Source: Gammaproteobacteria bacterium
GTDB lineage: Bacteria; Pseudomonadota; Gammaproteobacteria; Natronospirales; REEB76
Assembly (NCBI GenBank): GCA_028871235.1
Contig: JAGWNO010000115.1
Coordinates: forward strand, 1 to 6,409
Length of the DNA: 6,409 nt
Direction of reading: 5' to 3'
Shown: positions 1-5,105 of the stretch, in pieces
How positions within the stretch are numbered: position 1 is the stretch's first letter
Layout: every line of letters begins with the position of its first letter
The notes under the pieces: model-generated
Told to the model about the DNA's origin: nothing
The model's database searches: none
The model's input: the letters and a program-made list of their open reading frames with translations, nothing else
Program-made: the position numbers and the translations under genes

Positions 1-100
1 GGTGAGCTGACCAGCCCTCACATCCCTGTGTGGGCGTTCGGCCGGCGCGCGCGGGGCGCGCGCAAAGACACCGTCCTCACCCTCCGCCGGCACCATCAAG
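1..100. repeat. Twin-hairpin REP-like repeat, copy 1
   Basis: First of two near-identical units; it may extend beyond the left edge of the window. It has two stems. Stem 1 (14-35) has 9-base arms around loop TCCC with one T-T mismatch (18 against 31). Stem 2 (45-63) is a perfect GCGCGCGC/GCGCGCGC stem around loop GGG, followed by AAAG. Compared with copy 2 it carries 9 extra bases at about 79-87 and seven substitutions. The architecture (short, GC-rich, intergenic, two hairpins) is like REP/BIME elements, but I cannot assign it to a named family. Confidence 0.75.
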
Positions 101-131
101 CGGAACACGTCCTACTCGCCGAACCCTCCCT

Positions 132-222
132 GGTGCGCTGACCAGCCCCCACATCCCTGTGGGGGCGTGCGGCCGGCGCGCGCAGTGCGCGCGCAAAGGC
201 ACCGTCCTCCGGCACCATCAAG
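132..222. repeat. Twin-hairpin REP-like repeat, copy 2
   Basis: Second unit in the same orientation as copy 1, 31 bases after it. Stem 1 (145-166) is perfect here: nine base pairs around loop TCCC. Stem 2 (176-194) is GCGCGCGC/GCGCGCGC around loop AGT. The differences from copy 1 avoid the second stem and fall in its loop, at two facing positions of stem 1, or outside the stems. That pattern suggests the folded shape matters. The unit ends in a shared tail, GGCACCATCAAG. Confidence 0.75.
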
Positions 223-224
223 TC

Positions 225-256
225 AATGGCTTGTGCGTATGAGTCCGTAAGCCATT
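225..256 (+). terminator. Candidate intrinsic terminator
   Basis: A perfect 8-base inverted repeat (AATGGCTT at 225-232, AAGCCATT at 249-256) extends inward through two G-U pairs and one G-C pair, leaving a loop of about 10 bases. On the plus strand it is followed by the T-rich CTTATTTG, so it best fits termination of transcripts entering from the left. It also lies 18 bases beyond the stop codon of the minus-strand HAAS gene. It could therefore act as that operon's 3' end, although on that strand no T tract follows the stem. Confidence 0.45.
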
Positions 257-274
257 CTTATTTGTGCCTGGGAA

Positions 275-1165
275 TCAATCACTCAGCCTGACCAGCAGTC
301 CCTTGGCGATGTGGCCGTGCATGGAGCCGATGCCGCGGACCGCGTGCATCAGGCCGATGAGCAGCAGGATGCCGATGATGATCAGCATGGGAGTGAATGA
401 CAGCGGGATTATGGTCAGGTTGTCGAGATCCAGCTGCAACCCACCCCAGAGCGTCGCCAGCGGTGAGAATATCAGCGAGAGGGAAATGGCCAGCCAGGCT
501 ATCACCAGGGTGAAATAGAAGATGCCCAGGAACATCTGCAGCAGCATGTAGAGCATCGTGGACCAGGTGCGTGGGTCCGCCAGCAGTTCCTTGATGTGGG
601 TGAACAATGGCACCGGGCCGCCCGGATGGGGCGGCCGCCGCGGCATGCGCACCCCCAGGAAGGTCTCGACGATGCGGCCCTCCACCAGCGACAGCATGCG
701 CACACTGCCCAGGAACAGCAGGAAGAAGGGTATGCCGATGATGAGCGGCATGAGGCCGAAGGACAATGCGGTGCCGGCGACCACCCAGGTGAAGTAGAAG
801 ATGCCGGTGGCCAGCGCCAGCAGCATGTAGAAAAGTGAGGTGTAGGCGCGCGGATCGGCCAGCACCCCGAAGAATCTGCCCAGTGCCGTGGAACGCTTCT
901 TTGGCCGCGGCGTGCGCAGCGCCGCCTGCACCTTGGCCTCGGTGGTACGGTAGGCTTCGGCCACTTCCTCCGGCGCGCCGTAGCTGGTGGCAATGGCGGC
1001 GAGCAGCTGTTCTTCGGTCTTGTCCGCATGCTCGTGCAGCTCGCCGCGCAGGTATTCCTCCGCGTCGTACAGGGCGTCCTGGATGAGCGCCGGATCGGCG
1101 CCGGCGAGCGCTGCGCGCAATTGCTCCAGGTACTCCTGGATGGTACGGGGCACGGGTTTGGTCAT
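275..1165 (-). CDS. HAAS-domain membrane protein with two sensor-type repeats
   Basis: A 296-residue protein, probably in the inner membrane and a partner of the PadR regulator encoded just upstream. Residues 7-80 look like a HAAS (DUF1700-like) cytoplasmic helical domain, with the DAEEYLRGEL helix and the GAPEEVAEAY motif (63-72). A basic linker (84-96) follows. The rest is an internal duplication: residues 102-130 and 195-223 share LADPR, YMLL and GIFYFT at the same spacing, and each copy continues into a second hydrophobic hairpin (about 138-158 and 257-275). This resembles putative sensor domains found next to PadR regulators. The start ATG overlaps the padR stop (ATGA), and AAGGA lies 8 bases upstream, so translation is probably coupled. 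Known family context suggests it passes an envelope signal to PadR or modulates it; the signal cannot be read from the sequence. No transporter or other effector gene follows in the window. Confidence 0.85.
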   Translation of the reverse strand: MTKPVPRTIQEYLEQLRAALAGADPALIQDALYDAEEYLRGELHEHADKTEEQLLAAIATSYGAPEEVAEAYRTTEAKVQAALRTPRPKKRSTALGRFFGVLADPRAYTSLFYMLLALATGIFYFTWVVAGTALSFGLMPLIIGIPFFLLFLGSVRMLSLVEGRIVETFLGVRMPRRPPHPGGPVPLFTHIKELLADPRTWSTMLYMLLQMFLGIFYFTLVIAWLAISLSLIFSPLATLWGGLQLDLDNLTIIPLSFTPMLIIIGILLLIGLMHAVRGIGSMHGHIAKGLLVRLSD

Positions 1166-1545
1166 GACGGCTGTCCTTTATCCTTCAAGATGGTGTTCAC
1201 GAAATCCCGGGTGGTGACCCAGGCGTCTTTCCACTGGCCGAGCACCGCGCGGCCGGCGGCGGTGATGGTGTAGTAGCGCCGCGGCGGACCGGAGACGGAC
1301 GGTTCCACATAGCTGTCCAGGAGGCCGCTGGCGGAGAGTGAGCGCAGCACCGGGTAGAGGGTGCCCTGCTTCATGACGGCGTTCTCGACCTCGTCCTGCT
1401 GCAGCTGTTTGGCGATCTGATAGCCGTACAGGGGCTCCCTGGCTTCCGCCAGGGTGGCCAGCAGCACCAGCGCCACGATGCCGGCATTGAGCTCCTTCTG
1501 GAATTTGCGCAGATGGCCCTCGTCCTCGGTCACTGTTACCGCCAT
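1162..1545 (-). CDS. PadR-family transcriptional repressor
   Basis: A 127-residue winged-helix regulator. Residues about 22-103 carry the PadR signature: PLYGYQIAKQL (38-48), the recognition-helix region KQGTLYPVLRSLSASGLL (59-76), and the wing strand with SGPPRRYYTITAAGRAVL (85-102). A short C-terminal helix (103-122), expected to mediate dimerisation, makes it a small subfamily-2 type protein. It is the first gene of a two-gene unit with the HAAS membrane protein and overlaps it by 4 bases. The upstream region has a strong sigma70-like promoter overlapped by a perfect palindrome, which suggests autorepression. No clear Shine-Dalgarno sequence precedes the ATG and the predicted leader is only about 20 bases, so initiation may be weak or the true start slightly internal. 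Target genes beyond its own operon are unknown. Confidence 0.92.
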   Translation of the reverse strand: MAVTVTEDEGHLRKFQKELNAGIVALVLLATLAEAREPLYGYQIAKQLQQDEVENAVMKQGTLYPVLRSLSASGLLDSYVEPSVSGPPRRYYTITAAGRAVLGQWKDAWVTTRDFVNTILKDKGQPS

Positions 1546-1571
1546 TTAAAGTGCGCTGTATTGGTAATCAA

Positions 1572-1599
1572 AGTATATTATTAAGTTAATAATAGTCAA
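1572..1599 (-). promoter_or_regulatory. sigma70-like promoter of the padR-HAAS operon
   Basis: Read on the minus strand, the -35 box is TTGACT (1594-1599) and the -10 box TATACT (1572-1577), separated by 16 bases; each matches the consensus at five of six positions. Transcription would begin near 1565, about 20 bases before the padR ATG. The region is strikingly AT-rich compared with its GC-rich surroundings, which strengthens the call. Confidence 0.75.
1576..1594. promoter_or_regulatory. Palindromic operator candidate, probably for PadR
   Basis: TATTATTAA, a central G, then TTAATAATA: a perfect 9+1+9 inverted repeat. It covers the spacer of the padR promoter and touches both the -10 and -35 boxes, so a bound dimer would block RNA polymerase. 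PadR proteins commonly repress their own operon from such sites. The sequence is unlike the ATGT-N8-ACAT pattern known for some PadR members, so assigning it to this PadR rests on position and symmetry. An imperfect dyad (GTACAGCTATAC, 1600-1611) lies just upstream of the -35 box. Confidence 0.6.
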
Positions 1600-1630
1600 G
1601 TACAGCTATACCCAATTCTTGTGTAGAAGA

Positions 1631-1990
1631 TCAGGGAATGGGCCAACCCCGCTGTCGCAGATCCACCCGGCCGCGGCGGTCAAAATCCACACCTTCGGAC
1701 TCCAGCCGGGCCCGCTGCAAGGCGGCCCCATCCCCCGCTCTGCGGCCGCTGATCTCCCCACGGTGATTGATCACCCGGTGCCAGGGCACCGCGGAGCCTG
1801 CCGGCAAGGCCGCCATGGCATAGCCCACCTGCCGGGCCGTGCAGCCGCCCACCTGCCGGGCGATGCGGCCGTAACTGCTGACCCGGCCACGGGGGATACG
1901 GCGCACGGCAGTGTAGATGCGCGCGTACAGGGATTTTCCGGGGCGGTCAGTTGCGATTATCTTCGCCGCAGAGGATGTAGTCCTGGCCAT
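1631..1990 (-). CDS. atl: Alkyltransferase-like protein (ATL), MGMT-fold DNA-damage binder
   Basis: A 119-residue protein with only the DNA-binding half of O6-alkylguanine-DNA alkyltransferase. The active-site motif PCHRV is replaced by PWHRV (69-73), with Trp70 where the alkyl-accepting Cys would be; this substitution defines ATL proteins. The helix-turn-helix segment VSSYGRIARQVGG (37-49) carries the Tyr (Y40) expected to help flip the damaged base, and Arg53 fits the intercalating arginine finger. The Arg-to-Trp spacing of 17 matches what I recall for S. pombe Atl1. ATLs bind O6-alkylguanine without repairing it and hand the lesion to nucleotide excision repair. The start is uncertain: this ATG lies 44 bases inside the upstream lipoprotein gene in another frame and lacks a clear ribosome-binding site. 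A CTG at 1928-1930, preceded by GGAAAA, would start just after that gene's stop and would align with the short Atl1 N-terminus. Confidence 0.9.
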   Translation of the reverse strand: MARTTSSAAKIIATDRPGKSLYARIYTAVRRIPRGRVSSYGRIARQVGGCTARQVGYAMAALPAGSAVPWHRVINHRGEISGRRAGDGAALQRARLESEGVDFDRRGRVDLRQRGWPIP

Positions 1991-2312
1991 TTTCGGTGGT
2001 GTAACGGCAGTGGTAACGATCCCGGTCCAGGGGCCGATAGGTTTCCCGGCCGGGGTAGGCGGGCGGCATATAGGGAGTCTGATACTGGGTCTGGTGCATG
2101 AGCTGCAGGTTCATCCAGTCCTTGTGGAGACGCGCATCGTCAATCCGCAGGCGGCAGGTCACATACTCCGGCTGCGGGAAGCGCAGTCCCCGGGACAGGC
2201 AGGTCTGGTCGTCCTTCACGGCCACGGCCAATGCACGCGCCTGTTCGTGGGCCGCATAACTGGCACAACCGCCGCACAGCGCGGTGACAAGCATCAGCAC
2301 GATTCGGCGCAT
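1947..2312 (-). CDS. Small Cys-rich predicted lipoprotein
   Basis: A 121-residue protein of unknown function. It starts MRRIVLMLVTALCGGC: basic n-region, hydrophobic core, and a lipobox-like CGGC giving lipidated Cys16. Cys at the -3 position is unusual, since Leu is typical, so lipidation is probable rather than certain. Residues 34-61 (DDQTCLSRGL..., with EYVTCRLRIDDAR) match a short pattern I recognise from many small proteobacterial exported proteins: DDxxC, Gly, Tyr-x-x-Cys-Arg. The four mature-region Cys residues after the lipobox (38, 53, 102, 115) could form two disulfides in the periplasm. The middle (76-92) is rich in Pro, Tyr and Gln and is probably flexible. GGAG (2318-2321) sits 5 bases before the ATG, which supports the start. 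The ATL gene follows on the same strand with a 44-base overlap, so the two are probably co-transcribed. Confidence 0.75.
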   Translation of the reverse strand: MRRIVLMLVTALCGGCASYAAHEQARALAVAVKDDQTCLSRGLRFPQPEYVTCRLRIDDARLHKDWMNLQLMHQTQYQTPYMPPAYPGRETYRPLDRDRYHCRYTTENGQDYILCGEDNRN

Positions 2313-2550
2313 GGCAACTCCAGCAACAAGACGATTGTCATAAGCTTAACCCCGTCGCACCCTGACGGCCAAAGCAGCCGCAAGTTGTCCACCTGCAGCG
2401 GCTGGTCGCGTTGTTATCGGTTAAGCGGCAGCCGTTGGGGGCGGCTATGGGGGCTGCCTCGACGGTGGCGCTGGCGTAGCATAGCCAGCCTGAATCCAGC
2501 ACCGGGAAGGGCCGGGCATCATTATTCATCAAGGACTGCAGGAGATATCC
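2313..2550. other. Divergent intergenic region
   Basis: 238 bases between the divergent small-lipoprotein gene and the lipoprotein operon; both promoters should lie here. I see no convincing -35/-10 pair in either direction. Visible structures are a 7-base inverted repeat (GGCAGCC 2427-2433, GGCTGCC 2452-2458) enclosing a smaller AGCCG/CGGCT hairpin (2430-2446), and a 6-base stem GCTGGC/GCCAGC (2470-2489) around an AT-richer loop containing TAGCAT. These could affect the leader RNA of the operon. GGAG at 2541-2544 is the ribosome-binding site of the first operon gene. Confidence 0.5.
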
Positions 2551-3123
2551 ATGAACTCGTTGAAACGCATCGGTTATATGAGCTTGCTGCTGGCGGCAGT
2601 CATAGGGCTCGCAGCCTGCTCGAGCCGCACAGTGGTGGAAAGCAATCTGGGCATCAAGGGCGCCCCCGACTGGGTGAACAAGGGCAGCCAGGCGCTCAAC
2701 GACCAGAACGGCCGCCTCATCCACGGCATCGGCTCCGCGCCCGGCATGAACGACCTGTCCCTGCAGACATCCACCGCCGATGAACGCGCCCGCGCGGAAG
2801 TGGCGCGGGTACTGTCGTCCTTCATGCACGTGGTGTCGCAGGATTATGCCGCCGCCGCTGGCATGAACCAGGATCAACAGAATGAGCAATCGGTGTCCCG
2901 GCAGATCGAGAACATCACCAACCAGAACGTCAGCGGCGCGCAGATAATCGCCCACTGGCGCGATCCCAAGACCGGCTCAATCTGGAGCCTGGCGGAGCTC
3001 GACATGAAGAATGTGAAGATGCTGGTGGCGGGTTCCAACGAGATGAACGCCGGCTTCAAGAATTATTTTGCCAATCACGCGGACAACCTGTTTGACAGCA
3101 TGACGAAAGGGAGCCAGCAATGA
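2551..3123 (+). CDS. LPP20-family outer-membrane lipoprotein (short paralog)
   Basis: A 190-residue lipoprotein, first gene of the operon. It has a clear signal peptide (MNSLKR, then a hydrophobic core) and lipobox LAAC with Cys23. Ser at +2 favours outer-membrane sorting by the E. coli Lol rule. The LPP20-type domain spans about 36-155: PDWV (39-42), the helix with RARAEVARVL (80-89), and the strand pair GAQIIAHWRDPKTGSIWSLAELD (129-151). The C-terminal tail (156-190) is helical with no known motif. LPP20 domains occur in the Helicobacter Lpp20 antigen and in flagellar outer-membrane proteins such as FlgP. Here the neighbours point to cell-wall synthesis instead, and no flagellar gene is in the window. 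AGGAG lies 6 bases before the ATG. The stop overlaps the start of the LpoB gene (ATGA), indicating translational coupling. The exact role is not established. Confidence 0.85.
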   Translation: MNSLKRIGYMSLLLAAVIGLAACSSRTVVESNLGIKGAPDWVNKGSQALNDQNGRLIHGIGSAPGMNDLSLQTSTADERARAEVARVLSSFMHVVSQDYAAAAGMNQDQQNEQSVSRQIENITNQNVSGAQIIAHWRDPKTGSIWSLAELDMKNVKMLVAGSNEMNAGFKNYFANHADNLFDSMTKGSQQ

Positions 3124-3737
3124 GATTCCAGCGTCGCTATTTTCCGTCCATCATGGCGCTCGCCGCGCTGGGCCTGCTCGCCGGCTGTTCGACCACGCCG
3201 ACAGTACAGCGCATCTCGCCGGATCAGGTGACCGATGTCAGCGGCTACTGGAATGACACCGATGCGCGCCTCACCGCCGAGGAGATGATCAGCCAGATGC
3301 TGGGTGACCCGTGGCTGGGCAACTTCGAGTCGGCGCATGGCAGCCGACAGCCCACGGTTATAGTGGGAGATATCCGCAATATCAGTTCCGAGCATATCAA
3401 CGTGCCGACGTTCATTGACAACATCCAGCGCGAACTCATCAATTCCGGCAAGGTGCAGTTCGTGGCGTCCTCGAACCAGCGCGGTGAGGTGCGCGGGGAG
3501 CGCCAGGATCAGGACCTGAATGCCTCGGAAGCCACCCGCAATCCCATGGGGCAGGAGACCGGCGCCAACTTCATGATGCAGGGCACCATCAGCACCATCA
3601 TCGATGCGGCGGGCGACAAAGCCGTCAAGTACTACCAGGTGGATCTGCGTCTTATCAACATGCGCACCAACGTGATCGCCTGGGTGGGGCAGAAGAAGAT
3701 CAAGAAGGTCGTCGAACGCGGCGGCTTCCGTTTCTAA
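3120..3737 (+). CDS. lpoB: Penicillin-binding-protein activator, LpoB family
   Basis: A 205-residue outer-membrane lipoprotein. Signal peptide with lipobox LAGC and Cys23, +2 Ser. The globular LpoB domain covers about 43-200: SGYWNDTDARLTAEEMISQM (41-60), the core strand PTVIVGDIRNISSEHI (78-93), helix FIDNIQRELINSGKVQFV (98-115), ANFMMQGTIST (149-159) and YYQVDLRLINMRTNVIAWVGQKKI (171-194, described by its key Tyr171, Asp175 and Trp188). In E. coli, LpoB spans the periplasm to stimulate the bifunctional peptidoglycan synthase PBP1b. Unlike E. coli LpoB, which has a long Pro-rich disordered linker, only about 17-20 residues separate Cys23 from the folded domain here. AAGGGAG lies 6 bases before the start, and the gene overlaps the preceding LPP20 gene by 4 bases. 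No PBP gene is in the window. The family assignment is firm; activation of PBP1b is inferred. Confidence 0.9.
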   Translation: MRFQRRYFPSIMALAALGLLAGCSTTPTVQRISPDQVTDVSGYWNDTDARLTAEEMISQMLGDPWLGNFESAHGSRQPTVIVGDIRNISSEHINVPTFIDNIQRELINSGKVQFVASSNQRGEVRGERQDQDLNASEATRNPMGQETGANFMMQGTISTIIDAAGDKAVKYYQVDLRLINMRTNVIAWVGQKKIKKVVERGGFRF

Positions 3738-3746
3738 ACGGACCGC

Positions 3747-5087
3747 ATGGCCGCGGATCGCGACTGGAACGTCCCGCGCAGGAGCAGGACGCTGAGGCGA
3801 CGGCGTGTGTATCGCGGCGCATGCATCGGCCTGTTGTTGCTGGCGGGCGGTTGCGCCACTTACCGCGGCAGCATGCAGGACGTGGACATGGCGTTGGCGG
3901 CAAACCGCCCGGACGCCGCCCTCAAGGCGCTGCAACCGCTTTCCGGCGGGCATAGCGAGGCGCTGTATCTGCTCAACAGAGGCATGATCCTGCGCATGCA
4001 GGGCGATTATGCCGACAGCGTGGCGGCATTCGAGGGAGCGAAGCACCTGATGGAATATCTTGAAGCCACCAGCCTCACCGAGACCGCCGGCGCGCTCACG
4101 CTCAGCGAGAACCTGCGCAGCTATGAAGGCGCGCTCTACGAGCGGCTGCTGTTGCACGTCTATCAGTCGCTCAATTACCTGCAGTTGGGCAAGCCGGATG
4201 CGGCGCTGGTGGAAGTGCAGCAAATCGACCTGTTGCTGCGGCGGCTGTATCCGCAGACCGATGCGGCGCCCCACGGCGGGGATGCCTTCGCGCGGTATTT
4301 CTCCGGACTGGTGTACGAGGATCTGGGCCAGTGGAGCGATGCCATGATCGCCTACCGTCAGGCCTACCAGGCCTATCATGCCGAGGGCGTGCCGGACGAC
4401 GCCATTCCGCCGGATCTGCAGCTGAGCCTGTGCCGGTTCGCGGATTATCTGGGACTCACACAGGAACTCGCTGATTACAAGCGGCGCTTCGGCATCGATT
4501 CATGGCCACCGGTGATGGCGGACGGCGGCGATCCTGACGGGCAGCTGGTATTCATCTTCAACAACGGCCTGGCGCCCAACAAGATACCCATCCAGAGCGT
4601 GGTGCAGAGTCCCGTGAATTTTCATTTCTACACCATTGCGCTGCCGTCCCTCAAGCGGCGGGTGCCCGCTGTCGGCGACGCCGTGGTGCAGGTAAGCGGC
4701 CAGGACGCGACCACCCAGCGCGTGGAGAGCATCGCCGCGGATGCCGCCAGGGCGCTGGCCGCCGCCATGCCCAAGCTCATCGCCGATGAAGTGGCGCGCA
4801 ACGTCATCCGCGAGGTGGCCGCCAACCAGGTCGACAAGAAGCATCAGGGCATGGGTGCGTTCGTGAGCCTTTTCGGCGCGCTGGTGGACCAGCCCGACAC
4901 GCGCATCTGGAATACGCTGCCCGATGACATCCAGCTGGCGCGCCTGCGCTTACCGCCGGGCACATATAATGTCACGGTGCAGCTCATGGGGCGTTATGGT
5001 GGCGTGGTCACCACCAGGGTTTTCAACAACGTGGTGATCCAGGCGGGGCGGATGACCTTCACCAGCTGGCACTGGGTTTCCTTTTGA
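3747..5087 (+). CDS. TPR-containing lipoprotein, COG3014-like
   Basis: Up to 446 residues, predicted to be lipidated at Cys36 (lipobox LAGGC). Three TPR-like helical repeats are visible: about 72-103 (RGMILRMQGDYADSVAAFE), 136-165 (SLNYLQLGKPDAALVEV) and 184-212 (SGLVYEDLGQWSDAMIAY). A mixed C-terminal domain ends in DTRIWNTLPDDIQLARLRLP (384-403) and a beta-rich segment, a signature I associate with the uncharacterised COG3014 family that neighbours LpoB in other Gammaproteobacteria. TPR arrays usually bind proteins, so a scaffold for the neighbouring lipoproteins is plausible. The ATG at 3747 gives an unusually long, Arg-rich n-region and only a weak ribosome-binding site. An in-frame GTG at 3807, with GAGG at 3794-3797, would give a conventional 15-residue signal peptide. 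The gene lies 9 bases after lpoB (69 if the GTG is used). Confidence 0.85.
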   Translation: MAADRDWNVPRRSRTLRRRRVYRGACIGLLLLAGGCATYRGSMQDVDMALAANRPDAALKALQPLSGGHSEALYLLNRGMILRMQGDYADSVAAFEGAKHLMEYLEATSLTETAGALTLSENLRSYEGALYERLLLHVYQSLNYLQLGKPDAALVEVQQIDLLLRRLYPQTDAAPHGGDAFARYFSGLVYEDLGQWSDAMIAYRQAYQAYHAEGVPDDAIPPDLQLSLCRFADYLGLTQELADYKRRFGIDSWPPVMADGGDPDGQLVFIFNNGLAPNKIPIQSVVQSPVNFHFYTIALPSLKRRVPAVGDAVVQVSGQDATTQRVESIAADAARALAAAMPKLIADEVARNVIREVAANQVDKKHQGMGAFVSLFGALVDQPDTRIWNTLPDDIQLARLRLPPGTYNVTVQLMGRYGGVVTTRVFNNVVIQAGRMTFTSWHWVSF

Positions 5088-5091
5088 CACT

Positions 5092-5097
5092 GAGAGG
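5092..5097 (+). promoter_or_regulatory. Ribosome-binding site deciding a GTG start
   Basis: GAGAGG lies 8 bases before the GTG at 5106-5108, in the 18-base gap after the TPR gene. It is the best Shine-Dalgarno match nearby, and the GTG places a standard basic n-region (MNTRK) before the hydrophobic core. The GTG is therefore preferred over the downstream ATG codons, which would remove the n-region. Confidence 0.7.
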
Positions 5098-5105
5098 CAA
5101 TCACC

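Noticed and set aside
1..222. CRISPR array
   Set aside because: Only two units, each about 90-100 bases with internal hairpins, and a single 31-base spacer; units are far too long for CRISPR repeats and no cas gene is present.
30..242. Plus-strand open frame through the repeats
   Set aside because: Its sequence is simply the translated hairpin repeats (runs of Arg, Pro, Gly and Ala); there is no ribosome-binding site or motif.
2454..2482. Promoter with -10 TAGCAT (2477-2482) for the lipoprotein operon
   Set aside because: The hexamer 17 bases upstream (CTGCCT) matches the -35 consensus at only three of six positions, and TAGCAT lies in a hairpin loop; too weak to annotate.
1917..2783. Plus-strand open frame across the ATL/lipoprotein overlap and the divergent gap
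   Set aside because: It runs antisense to the small lipoprotein gene and overlaps the start of the first LPP20 gene out of frame; its composition changes abruptly along its length and no domain is visible.
3075..4379. Long open frame antisense to lpoB and the TPR gene
   Set aside because: It crosses two well-supported genes, has no signal, motif or ribosome-binding site, and has the His/Arg/Gly-rich composition of a shadow frame.
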